Shown: positions 11,661-21,589 of the stretch, in pieces
Numbering within the stretch: the first letter of the stretch is position 1
How the letters are laid out: each line of letters starts with the position of its first letter
DNA from: Sipunculus nudus
Taxonomy: Eukaryota > Annelida > Sipuncula > Golfingiida > Sipunculidae
Assembly: GCA_026874595.1 (NCBI GenBank)
Contig: CM049310.1
Location: forward strand, 81,025,056 to 81,089,055
DNA length: 64,000 nt
Direction of reading: 5' to 3'
Program-made: the position numbers and the translations under genes
The notes under the pieces: generated by a model
What the model was told of the DNA's origin: nothing
Databases searched by the model: none
The model's input: the letters and a program-made list of their open reading frames with translations, nothing else

Positions 11661-12475
11661 ACTTAATAAAACCACAGCTGAAAAATAGACATGATTTCTG
11701 TTATTTTATAGTCTAAAAATAGAAAAAAATCGTACAAATTAGACAAAATACAGGTGGCGCCACCAATTTTCGCGAATTGACGGACCATTGTCAAGATGTA
11801 TGACAATCCATGCATTAGTTATCAGGATCCTGGAGGTTTCGTATCATGATTTAAATTATTCGGGGGGAGGGGGGGGGGGCGGGGTTACTGACAAACCCAA
11901 TAGCTTTGAGGATATAGGTAACAGTGACATAATTTTAGGTTTCGAAAGAGATTTTTTATTGACCTCCATGGATATAGATTTTGATGCTTTTATGGTGAGC
12001 GGTTACGATTTGTGCCTTGCTAACGGACGGCACGACGAGCGGACAGACGACGGACAAGGCGCCATACCTATATCTCAGTTGACTTTCAGTCAAACAAACC
12101 CTTTGCTTTCTCCTGTACACAAGTCAAAATAAACTTGAGTAGGGCGCGATTAGTGGGCGAACACACTATTGTTGTACCGCGCAACTCTATTATTCTTCCA
12201 ACCTTCCAACCAATGTTCTTCTGTGTTTCTTCTTTCATGTTTCATCTATGTTTACTCACACACAGAACTATCTCAACGGCTAAGTAAAGTGTGTCCGTGT
12301 GCCGGTTTAGTTTTGCCGAGAAACGTTTGAATTTGGCCAAATTCTAATAGCATGAGTCTCATGTACTTGTAATTGATCACTTAGAAGGTGTTTGGACCCA
12401 AGTCGGGCATGAGATAATATACATAATATTGCAAATGTTTATGTACAACATCCCTTCATCTTCACACATTACATC
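11661..12475. other. 3' flank of the HRL receptor in A1, with poly-G run
   Basis: Contains a G-rich run near 11862-11884 and 'gacggacaaggcgccatacctata', a phrase of the dispersed bivalve-type repeat. The open frame 11788-12132 spans the poly-G run and is not conserved in the partner, where the equivalent is disrupted. A 'tttatt' near 11955 (AATAAA on the minus strand, about 520 nt after the receptor stop) also occurs near 53154 and is a possible polyadenylation signal. Confidence 0.4.
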
Positions 12476-13666
12476 CTACTTATTCAGACCTCTATACTGT
12501 TTGATGACGTCATGGGCCTCCTCTCGAGGATCGCTCGAAGTTGTAGTGGCATGGTTCACCTGAAGATTATTCAACCGGATGCTGCTCGTCTGTGTAATTG
12601 AGCGTTTGCGCATGTTCGAGCTGTAGAAATGTCCCGAACGCTCGGTAAATACCATTTTCATCTCCTGCCGGAAGCCATGGCTGCAGATACAATACAGGTA
12701 CAAATGGATGGCGTGGTTGAGTAAAGAGAATACCTCAGTCACACAGATAGCCGATCGTAGAGTATGTGATTCCGAGTTTCCAAACCATTGCGGGAGCCAA
12801 ATGATCGTGTAGGGCAAGCGCAGCGCAATAAAAGTAAGCGCTACCGTTATCAGCAAAACAGTCATGTGACGTTCCCCCTTTTTACGTGCCGCGCTGGCCC
12901 CGGAATCCTGTCTCTGTAACAGACGATTTCCAGCTCTGACAAATATGACGACAGTCCACAAGGAGAATACAAGGATCAGTACACTGGCAATGATGTCACA
13001 AAACACAACGTCAACTATTGTGACGCCAATGGTGTAAATATCAGGTTTCGCCGGTGAACACCCCTCGTCACTGGGCATGAAGCCTGTGGCATAAGCGCTT
13101 GCAATAAGAGACAGAATCGTGCAGGCCCCAAGTTTGATTAAAACTGATTTCACAGAAGTGAGCGTCTTGACTTTTTGATTTAGCGGAAAACCGACAACCA
13201 ACAGGCGATGCCAGCTGATCAGTAACACGACCAGTGTAGCCAGACAGCGCACTGAGTACTTCATGAAGAACACAAAGCTACAGGTAGTGTCAGTCGCCGG
13301 GATCATCTCTCTGGCGCTTGGACAACTTTTTGAGTTATCATTTAGAGCACTCAGTGCACGCATGAGGTGACTCACCATTGTTGTTAGAAGTACAAGTGTA
13401 TCCGTGACCGCCAGGGCAATCAGAAACACACCAGAAGCTGATCTCCGCAAGCGTCTGGAAAAGGCGAGGACCACCAAGGCAATGACGTTGCTGATAACAC
13501 CAAAAGCTGTTACGACGTAGTGGGAATAATGTCTGAAACATTGCGCTGGATACGACGGCATATCCTTCTCTGACGTATGCCCGGGATAAAAATGTGTGGT
13601 CAGTGTTATATCCGAGAAGTTCGTCATCAGGGTTGTTGTTTCTTCCATTTTATAAGGTGAACTCAT
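12476..13666 (-). CDS. Class A (rhodopsin-like) GPCR, HRL clade, peptide/chemosensory-type orphan
   Basis: This 396-residue single-exon receptor is predicted to act at the plasma membrane, coupling an unknown, probably peptide or environmental, ligand to G proteins. Seven hydrophobic segments lie near 46-70, 77-101, 129-153, 176-196, 212-243, 267-291 and 306-328. N60 (N1.50), D89 (D2.50) and the C129/C203 disulfide pair are canonical. The DRY position is H153-R154-L155, CWxP is LRLP (P285), and NPxxY is HLYLY (321-325). C43 and C115 form a possible second disulfide. N16 is a glycosylation sequon. By homology with 38953-40083 translation probably starts at Met7 (13648), which has the better context (aaaATGg). 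A splice-acceptor-like site precedes the frame (exon from 13696). Closest family guesses are FMRFamide-receptor-like or GPR139-like. Ligand unknown. It is about 85% identical to 53701-54873 by hand count. Confidence 0.93.
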   Translation of the reverse strand: MSSPYKMEETTTLMTNFSDITLTTHFYPGHTSEKDMPSYPAQCFRHYSHYVVTAFGVISNVIALVVLAFSRRLRRSASGVFLIALAVTDTLVLLTTMVSHLMRALSALNDNSKSCPSAREMIPATDTTCSFVFFMKYSVRCLATLVVLLISWHRLLVVGFPLNQKVKTLTSVKSVLIKLGACTILSLIASAYATGFMPSDEGCSPAKPDIYTIGVTIVDVVFCDIIASVLILVFSLWTVVIFVRAGNRLLQRQDSGASAARKKGERHMTVLLITVALTFIALRLPYTIIWLPQWFGNSESHTLRSAICVTEVFSLLNHAIHLYLYCICSHGFRQEMKMVFTERSGHFYSSNMRKRSITQTSSIRLNNLQVNHATTTSSDPREEAHDVIKQYRGLNK

Positions 13667-13700
13667 CGGATGACTTATATTTCAGTCTTCATAATTCTGA
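13667..13700 (-). other. Splice acceptor and 5-codon uORF of the A1 receptor
   Basis: On the minus strand 'tattttatatttcag' ends at 13697 and is followed by 'aattatgaagactgaaatat', giving a predicted last exon from 13696. An ATG at 13690-13692 opens a five-codon frame (M-K-T-E-I-stop, 13675-13692) that closes before the receptor start. The same arrangement occurs before 53701-54873 and in shorter form before 38953-40083. Confidence 0.55.
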
Positions 13701-13834
13701 AATATAAAATACCTTGAGAGATAATGACATCATCCAGGCAAGTCAGAGTAATCAAATAAGAGGGACTATGATCAATATATCCTTAATCATAGATAAAAAC
13801 AAAAAAAGTGCGAAGTTGCATGCGGCAAGCAAAA

Positions 13835-14480
13835 CTGTACCAGTAAGACACGGTCACCAAATGTCGAACTGTCAAAGTATGATACGGCTACTAACATTCA
13901 AAGTATCGAAGTAAGATACAGCTGCCAACTGTCAACTGTCGAAATAAGATCCCGCTGCCAACTGTCAAACTGTAAAAGTGAGATTGGACTACCAACAGTC
14001 ACCTGTCGAATTAACATACGGCCGTGAACTGTCAACTGTCGAAGTAAGATAGGGCTACCCACCTTCAACTGTGGAAGTAAGATACGTCAACCAACGGCCA
14101 AACTGTTTAACTGAGATACGGCTACCAACTGTCAACTGTCGAAATAAGATACGGGTGCCATCATTCAAACAACCGAACAAGATACTGCCACCAACTGTCA
14201 AAATGTCAGATACGGCTGCTTATAGTCAAACTGGCCCCATAAAAAAGGCTCACAAGAGTCAAACTGACAAAGTAAGGTGCGTCTAAGACGTGGCTACCAG
14301 ATGGCGAAATGTCGAAGAAAGATACGGCTTCCAGCTGACAAAGATAGGTCTACCAACAGTTAAACTGTCTAAGCAAGATGCGGCTACCTACTGTGAAAGT
14401 ATCGAAGAAGTCCAGCTGTCCAATTTTGATACAGCTATACTATAAACAGTCAAACTGTATAAAAAAGATATTACTTCCAA
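13835..14480. repeat. Upstream minisatellite of the A1 receptor, unit about 33-35 bp
   Basis: Diverged units of 'gtaagatacggctaccaact' + 'gtcaaactgtcgaa' lie on the 5' side of the minus-strand receptor, starting about 170 bp before its frame. They fall inside the predicted 5' intron or promoter. Related arrays sit in the same position at 55040-55400 and 40430-40910, with an orphan at 44340-44620. Confidence 0.85.
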
Positions 14481-16750
14481 TGATGTAAAATTAAATATCG
14501 AATTTCATTGCAGACAGTCCAACTGTGCAAGGATGGTATGACTACCAATAGTTTGTGTTAAAAAAATAAGCTTCTAAATAAAAAGGAAAATGACTCCTTC
14601 ATATAAATTGATATGTTAATATGTTTAAAGCAATACATTCTACATCACATTAAATCAGACAAACTGAAAGCTAATATAAAACAAGCATTTAAAAGTGTTC
14701 ATGGATCTCTTTATCCTATTAACCTACCGTTGCCGAGAATTCGTGCTATAGCGTCCCTCACTAGGAGTTTGGTTGTCTTCGCTGAGTTGCTGGAGGGCTG
14801 TGCTGACTAGCTCATGGAGCTCTGAAGAGAAGCAGGGTCCTTTCTTGGCTGCTGCTTTAACTATGACACATTCAGACGAGGATACAGATTGTAAATGAAG
14901 CGGTCACAGCCGTCATTACAGAGAGCGTGTTAGCAGAACAACATTGGTTCATGGATGACAACGAATCACATCACTCATTTTCATTTTTTGACAAAGTCAG
15001 CCTTTATCAACGATGTGGTGTTTTTTTTGTAGTAACAGATTTCGTCATCTCGCACACGCTTACAGGCTTGTCGTCGCAGGGATCTGCTATGGTTACTGGT
15101 TCGTGTTTATCTTCTATAATCGTTGTATCCGTCCCAGTATTTATGTTACTTTTACTGTGGTTGGCTTTATATTCGCGATTTTCACTTTTCATTTTTTTGC
15201 GAGGGTTTCATTTTTCTAATCTAACCCTACAGAAAACCTACACTTAGTATATCTATTTTATATAATCATATTATAACAGGATCCAAGAGGACGAGTAGTT
15301 GATCTCGTCTCATATAAGCAGATATTATTAAAGATGTGACGTTATTTACAATTTCAGTCTTTTATTGAAAGGTAACACATCATAGATTATTTTATAACCA
15401 ATTATCCTCTTGTATTTTTTATGTTAAGTGTGTTACACAATGAAGCTGAAGATGTTTACCAGGGTCACATGTAATTAAACATGGCCTGATTCCCTATGAA
15501 GCATGTTGAATTAACACAAAAATACTTTCTTACCTCTGAAATGAATTTGTATCTGTAAAAATATTGATTTGAAACCGTTTGATCGTGCATTGCTCAGGCC
15601 ACAATACCTTTCATCAGAAGATGCCCTGATTGACATGGCCCATGATATGTAATTCATGTTCCCGCTGGCTAAAACATCGAGTGTTGCCGTTGAAATTTTC
15701 ATTTCAGCTAATCCCCTTAATCCATCGAACAGATCTGTTCCAACAGGTCCTATAATGAATTTTCTTTTGGCCCATGGACCTTAATGTCCATCCAGTAGAG
15801 AGATAAATCAGATGAATTGAAGGTACATGTATGGACTAGTTTAGATTAGTTTTGGTTTTGGATATGTCGCCTATCCGAAAAAAAATTCCCGTCGGTCACG
15901 CGCCCTTGTTATGATTAACAGACATAAGTGGCCTCGATTTATTACACGCAGAACCATAACAAGGAGTTAAACAACCTTTTGCGAAGTACTGAGACCGTGT
16001 GCTGGGAAACTTTTGTATACAGCAAAATTGAAGGGGCAATGTGAAAGGAAAGGCATAATATTGCCCCTGATGAATCTTTAAGGGGACTTAGTGTCAGACA
16101 AGTGCTGGCAGTCGTTCTCATACCTTTAAAAAAAAAATACATCAGGAACATTAATATCTATAATAATAAAACTGTAATCTATTGATATACTATAAATAAG
16201 CAAAGACATTTAATTTTACATAGTTATAATGGACATCAGATTAGTTGTCTTTTAAAATTTCATTTTTATAAAGAAGATACGGCCTAACTATGCTGGACTG
16301 ATGCTCTGTGACTTAGTAGCATGATTTGTCATCTTTAATACTCTACTCCTCGTCCTAATCTGTTTGTGCGCTGCTTACAATACTTTGACCGGACAAGAAC
16401 AGCTGCGTCACATAACGTTTACAACTAGAGATAGGTGACCCCAATTCTTTGTATCAGAGCAACAAACACCTTTTTGTCTTGTTACACAATTTTAAAAGCC
16501 GACAGATTAAAGATAATTTTGATAAATTTGCAATACAAACAAAAATATATGCTAATATAAGTAAATTTAGAAATGTAAGCTGCATCATTATTTATCCTTA
16601 GTTTTGTCATGTTAAATAATGCATACACATGATTCAATATTTTAAAATCATAAAATGCTTAAACTAGATTTAAAAGATAATCATTTCACATATCAAAGCA
16701 CTAAAAAGTGGCATCTAATAGATATTTTTTATCGCTATTCCAGAAAAGGG
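14481..16750. other. Noncoding right part of block A1
   Basis: Conserved with 55401-57850 at moderate identity but with no shared long frame. Small open frames (for example 14927-15247) are interrupted in the partner copy and are rejected. This may hold the 5' UTR exon and promoter of the receptor, but no TATA or first exon could be assigned. Confidence 0.4.
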
Positions 16751-17154
16751 CATGTAAATTTGCGATTTTTACTTTAATTCACATTCTTAAATTTATAAGT
16801 TAAATTAAAAAAAAATCAGTGAAATTGTTTTAAAAATCCCTATTAAAATCAGAAACACACTGGCGGTTGGATTAAGAACAAATAACTTCATGCTAAATAT
16901 TATCCCATCTATAATTTTTAATACAAAATGTCCCACATATTAAATATAAAGCAAAATGTTTTAACTCTTATGAAGCTAGGGGTCTTCTCAACATGAACAT
17001 ACACACTCTTATAGCAAAACCTAACAATGATAAATCAATGTGCATTCATTGTAACCATTTGTTATACATACAAAATTCCAAAATATAGCAAAATCCTAGA
17101 AAAAAATGAATTAAACATAGAAAAAGATAAAAGTCATCTTTTTTATTAATCGCT

Positions 17155-17300
17155 TCCATGGAGTGGGGTGGGAAAGGGAGGGGAAGCCTAGCTCTGCTGA
17201 GCAAAGGGAGTCAGCTGCGTGGACTGAAATCATTAACACATACAGTGGCTAGGTGAAGGCTCCGGCATTCACTGCACACCGCCATGCTGGGTTGACTTAA
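17155..17300. other. Conserved GC-rich island, B1 copy
   Basis: An island of about 130 bp in AT-rich surroundings, with a 28-bp core starting 'ggaagcctagctctgctgag' identical in all three B blocks (24955 and 58199 are the others). In B2 and B3 the minus strand is open across it, reading ...LPLLSRARLPLPS. In B1 that frame has a TGA. It could be an exon relic, a small RNA or a regulatory element. None is recognised. Confidence 0.35.
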
Positions 17301-18149
17301 TCTAAGCATTACTTGACATGGTGTCTGAAAACGTTAATTAAAGCCACTGTTTTTGACCATTCCTTTCAAATTTCGGATTTTAAAAGAGTAAATCCTGACG
17401 TGTATATGCTTTAAAATTAAATTATCAGTTCTTACAGAAAAAAAATGTGCCTAGGTTAAATTAGGCAAAATTAAAGGTACTGATTGTACATTTATGCTAA
17501 TAATTTAAAAAATTCAAAATTCTGATGAAATTTCTGGCAGAAAATTTAATTTTGATTAAATAAAGTTTTATAAATGAATTTGGTCTCTAATTTTAACAGT
17601 TACAATATTTAGAGAAAAAAAAATATTTCCTGATGTTTTCAGGAAGATACTTTATGCTCAGATACATACCGTCTAAAAATTATGCAATATTGACTAAATG
17701 TCTTTCATGCATACTGGAAATTTATAAACCATTATCTTTGCATAATATTAACTAAAAAAAACTAAAGTGGTTTAAATATAAAATATTCTGGAAATGTAAC
17801 CGCAGGCTTTTACGAGAAATCGGAGGATTTTACTTCTTTTTCCAAGGGAAAAAAGTCGCAGTGACCCAGTTTTGGGTTTGGTAGGAGAATTTATAGGACA
17901 TCTAACGGTAAGTTGAATTTTGGATTCGTAGGTCCAACCGTTTCAAACAGTTTCCCTGTTGACTGACGGACTGCAAGCCAGACGGATGACGGACAAAGGA
18001 TCATCGTTAAGCATATATTGCAGGATCAAACCTAATGAAACGTAGAAATATCCTGAATCTGCGGATGCCAGTGACATAATTTTTATGATTGTCTCTAGGA
18101 AAATTGAATCATAATTAGACTTGGAGAAATTCCTGGAGGACTGGATGCA

Positions 18150-18210
18150 ATCTTTAGGGGGACGGGGGTGGGGGGGGGGGGAGGGTGAGGGGGGAGGGGA
18201 GGCGGCATGG
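18150..18210 (+). repeat. G-rich run, quadruplex-prone
   Basis: Uninterrupted clusters of G separated by single bases cover 18157-18203, more than enough for intramolecular G-quadruplexes on the plus strand. The equivalent position in B2 (25915-25935) is also G-rich. Confidence 0.7.
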
Positions 18211-18624
18211 CCCCCTGTGTCCCCCTCTGGCTTCGGTCTTGTTCATTCTTGTCACGATCCATGTATACTTTTTCAATAATGATAGTTTATTTAGAGTTTA
18301 TTTACTCATTACAATATACACACGTCTTAACATCATTTGATAATTTTTATCGAAATTGCATATTTAGTCACATTTAAAATATACCATTTGTATTCCAATA
18401 AATTGAAGGGCATTTTAACGCAAACCTGAAATTCCTCTTCAGTTTCTCTGAAAAAGATAATCTATGTCAAGCATTTTTAAACTTTGGTAAATCATGACAC
18501 TGTTTAATTTTGGCTCTTGTTACCTGGTAATGACGGCAATATCTCAAAGAAACAAGTTTCAGTTCAGATTTAGTTGTAAAGATGTTCAAAAGAGGCCAAA
18601 CTGCTCCTGCTTTAAAAAGGCGTT

Positions 18625-18800
18625 ACAGAGGTGAATCCAGGATTATCCAAAAGGAGGGGTCCAACCAAGGAGGGCTGATGACGAAACCTAAAATAAGGTC
18701 CCAAGGTCCGGAAAAGATGGGTAGGTGGGGCCTACCCGCGATGCCTACCCCTTAAAAACGGTCCCGGTGGCTGAAAGGCGGGGGGGGAGGGGGGGGGGGG
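18625..18800 (+). repeat. Dispersed 'ggatccaggatt...aggagg' repeat, B1 copy a
   Basis: Begins 'gaatccaggattatccaaaa' + 'ggaggggtccaaccaaggag' and ends in a poly-G run near 18780-18800. The same family occurs at 19255-19440, 27370-27530, 27975-28160, 48680-48830, 60590-60680 and 61140-61310. It resembles a repeat widespread in bivalves. No open frame. Confidence 0.6.
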
Positions 18801-19254
18801 TCTTGGTTATAAGATGCAGAAGAACCAGAAGTTTCCAAACATAAATGTTATTTTATTTTGTTATTAAATTTTATATATCACATTAGCCCTTTGGTCTCTC
18901 GTGTGCATTAGGGCCAAATTGTATGATAACAGTAGAGTGTAAGGGATATTCACTGAATAAAAATGGGCACCTACTGGTGGAACATACTATGGTAGAGACA
19001 TACAGAGGAAAAGGTGTGGCTCGCAAGTTTCGGAGAGAAATATATACTTCTCATCCAGGATTACGCCAAAATATTAACTTTGATAGGGTAAAGGCAAACA
19101 AGCTGCATATACAGTAATGTCAGCTTGGTTCAGAATGACTATGGTCGGCTCTCTGTTAGCGAGGATAAATATTCGCGATTATCACTCCTTCAGTTATACG
19201 CCGGGGTTCCATTTTCGTGATTTACCAGATAACAACTTACACAATGTACCAGGG

Positions 19255-19440
19255 GCGGATCAAAGATTTAAGAAAATAGGGATCCAACCCAGGAGGACTA
19301 TTGACAAAATCTAATAAAAACGTCCCCTGGACCTAAAAAGTGGGATCCAGGTCGCAGAAATTGGTCTGAAATCCTTAAGAAATGCGGCGGCCTAACAAGG
19401 GGTGTCCGGACCTCGTAGACCCCTCCCATGGATCCGCTTC
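19255..19440 (+). repeat. Dispersed 'ggatccaggatt...aggagg' repeat, B1 copy b
   Basis: Contains 'gggatccaacccaggaggac' and 'acccctcccatggatccgct'. It lies between 18923-19314, where short open frames are not conserved, and the receptor's 3' flank. Confidence 0.55.
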
Positions 19441-19915
19441 TGTGTACATAACCATTATTATATAAAGCACCTAATATTCATGCAAAATCTTAACAAATGC
19501 ACGAGGAACTAAAAAACAACGCTAAAGGTCGAACTTTTTTTAATGCAAAAGTGGTAGATTCTGATTGTTTTAATATTGGTGTCGTGTACTTCGGGTACAA
19601 TAAAAACTTATGGCAAAATTAAGAATACTGGCACAGCATACGTGAGATGCCGATGAAGAAACAGGAAAAAATACTGATCATCTGTGCAGATTTATTTTTC
19701 CCCTCGCGAAAATCATGGAATAAAAATCCTCACTAATAGAAGGCCAACCATTATTATGCCCTATATCGGCTGCGTAGAGTGACGTAGAGTAAACAAAAGG
19801 AGACTTTTAGAGACTTGCATAAATTGTACTTAATGATAGCTAATGTAATTATTCACATTCCCTCCTTTACGTTAACAAAGTGGACTTATTTTCTTCCTCA
19901 TATTGATAAGGCCTA

Positions 19916-21070
19916 TTAAAGGCAATGTTCACGGGAGTCCTCCCCTTCCCGGATATAGTCTTTTTCTGTTGCACGGGTGTTGTTTAATTTAACACTATTT
20001 GCTTGTTGCCCAGTGGGTCTGCGCATGCTCGAACTATACATAGACTGAGTTTTTGTGAATATCAGCCTCATCTCGTTTCGGATCCGTTTACTGCATATAC
20101 AATACAAATATAAATGTATGGCATGGTTTGTCAGGGAGAACACCTCAGTGACCGCATTTAATGATCGGAGATCGCTATGTGTACATGTTCCGAACCAAAG
20201 CGGAAGCCACGTGATTGTATAAGGCATGCGCAGTACAATAAACGTTAGGGAAACCGTTATCAATAATATAGTCATGTGACGATCGCCCTTCCTTCTCGCG
20301 GCGTTGGTTCCCGAATCCTGTTGTTGTTCCATACGATTCCCCGACCTCACTACTACAATGACCGTCCACAGGGAAAATATGATTATAAGGGCACTGCCGA
20401 TTACGTCACACAAAACAATATCAATAACAGTAACTCCAACTTGGTAAACGCTCTGGTCTTTAGGCGAGCAGCCCGTGTGGTCACTGGCAAAACTTATAGC
20501 GTACAATGAACTGGCGATCATGGAGAACGAAGCTATGAGTAAAAGCTGTATATAAATTGCTTTCCTGGATGTTAATGTCAGTACTTTTTGGTTGAATGGA
20601 AACGCAACCACCAGCGCTCGATGTAAACTAATACTCAAGATGACCAGCGTTGCCATGCAGCGCACGGCGTATTTCAAGTAGTTCACGACGCTACAGGTCA
20701 CGTCGGTGGCGACTATCATTTCATGAACAGTTGGACAGTGTTGGCTTGTTTCGTTTGAAACTGTCTTTGCTCGTAAAAGATGGTGGATAGAGTAGGTTAA
20801 CAGCACAAGAGTGTCCATGACTGCTAAAGCAATCAGAAATACACCGGATCCTGATCCGCGCATCCGTCGCGAAAGCGTGAGTACAATCAAGGTGATGAAG
20901 TTACTGACGACGCCAAACACAGTTAAAATGTAGTACGAGTAATGTTTGAAACATAACGCCTCTTCGGATGCCATGGAAACCGTGGACGTGCTTGTGTTCA
21001 CACCAGACAGACCGGACATATTTGAACCAATGGCCTCCATTGATGTATTACCTTTTGTTACTGAAGTCAT
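19916..21070 (-). CDS. Class A (rhodopsin-like) GPCR, HRA clade, peptide/chemosensory-type orphan
   Basis: This 384-residue single-exon receptor belongs to the same family as the HRL genes but to a separate clade. Seven hydrophobic segments are spaced as in those genes. Key positions are N57 (1.50), D86 (2.50), C126/C201 (TM3-ECL2 disulfide), H150-R151-A152 in place of DRY, LRMP with P283 in place of CWxP, and HLYLY at 319-323 in place of NPxxY. C40 and C112 repeat the extra extracellular pair. Sequons N8, N17, N25 and N106 mark an extracellular N-terminus and ECL1. ICL3 carries the family signature QDSGTNAARRKGDRHMT. The start is well supported: a splice-acceptor-like site ends three bases before the ATG, and both pseudogene relatives keep the same MTSVT start. 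It is the only intact HRA member here. Ligand unknown. Confidence 0.93.
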   Translation of the reverse strand: MTSVTKGNTSMEAIGSNMSGLSGVNTSTSTVSMASEEALCFKHYSYYILTVFGVVSNFITLIVLTLSRRMRGSGSGVFLIALAVMDTLVLLTYSIHHLLRAKTVSNETSQHCPTVHEMIVATDVTCSVVNYLKYAVRCMATLVILSISLHRALVVAFPFNQKVLTLTSRKAIYIQLLLIASFSMIASSLYAISFASDHTGCSPKDQSVYQVGVTVIDIVLCDVIGSALIIIFSLWTVIVVVRSGNRMEQQQDSGTNAARRKGDRHMTILLITVSLTFIVLRMPYTITWLPLWFGTCTHSDLRSLNAVTEVFSLTNHAIHLYLYCICSKRIRNEMRLIFTKTQSMYSSSMRRPTGQQANSVKLNNTRATEKDYIREGEDSREHCL

Positions 21071-21100
21071 TTCCTGAAAAAGAAAAATAGAATAAACATT
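21068..21100 (-). other. Splice acceptor directly before the HRA receptor start
   Basis: On the minus strand 'tattctatttttctttttcag' ends at 21074, leaving 'gaa' before the ATG (21068-21070). The equivalent position has 'ttttttttag' before AAAATGAC in the 61830-62988 pseudogene and 'tttttttaag' in the 28660-29819 pseudogene. A 5' UTR intron is the simplest reading. The upstream exon was not located. Confidence 0.55.
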
Positions 21101-21538
21101 CGAAGCCCCTTAACGTCAAAAACTGTCATTTTCTGAAAAAAATATGAATGCACCAAAAGCACTTTACGGCTCTTTTGCAACATAATCAGATGTCCGAGTG
21201 ACATCACTTGCAACACAAGCTTTGACGAAAAAATACTGACCAAAGCATACGGATCCGCCATGTTTTGGCCCATCTTGAATAATCCAGACCAAACCTTAAA
21301 TATATTTTCCATGGCGTCAATTTATCAAAATTGGGAAAACTTATTTTTGAAAGTATGTTAATGTGTACACAGTGAATCATCTCCCTACAGGCACCTCTAC
21401 AACGGGCATCTCCTATTTACGGCCGCTTACGGGAAGTCACTTAAGATAGATCCCGAAATCTATAATGTCCATACTGAGGGCCACTCTCTATTGAGGAAAA
21501 AATGTCGGTCTCGTCAGTATCCGTTTTGCGAGGCTACT

Positions 21539-21540
<2 letters not shown>
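21101..21540. other. 5' flank of the HRA receptor
   Basis: AT-rich, with no recognised first exon or TATA box. The 81-codon minus-strand frame at 21067-21312 overlaps the receptor start and is not conserved in B2 or B3. Confidence 0.4.

Positions 21541-21542
<2 letters not shown>

Positions 21543-21586
<44 letters not shown>
21543..21586. repeat. (TA)n microsatellite, B1
   Basis: Pure TA run. The same position in B2 has a longer run (29916-29965), whereas B3 keeps only a short 'catatatatattcat' near 63096. Confidence 0.95.

Positions 21587-21589
<3 letters not shown>

Larger units (their letters stand above)
9120..16750. repeat. Segmental duplication block A1 (partner A2, about 50340-57850)
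   Basis: Collinear similarity with A2 can be followed by eye. It starts at 'agtgacgtgccgtgaaac' and passes the small open frame near 9295, the tRNA-like element, the 'tgacct' tract, the HRL receptor, its upstream minisatellite and the noncoding tail to about 16750. Edges are approximate. Both copies are followed directly by a B block, so the duplicated unit was A+B. Confidence 0.8.

Noticed and set aside
11788-12132. 114-codon plus-strand open frame
   Set aside because: It crosses a poly-G run, contains 'gacggacgg' dispersed-repeat phrases, and its counterpart near 53040-53330 is disrupted.
13338-13541. Minus-strand frame of 67 codons inside the A1 receptor (and the equivalents at 54545-54748, 20175-20369)
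   Set aside because: Out-of-frame shadows of the receptor coding sequence.
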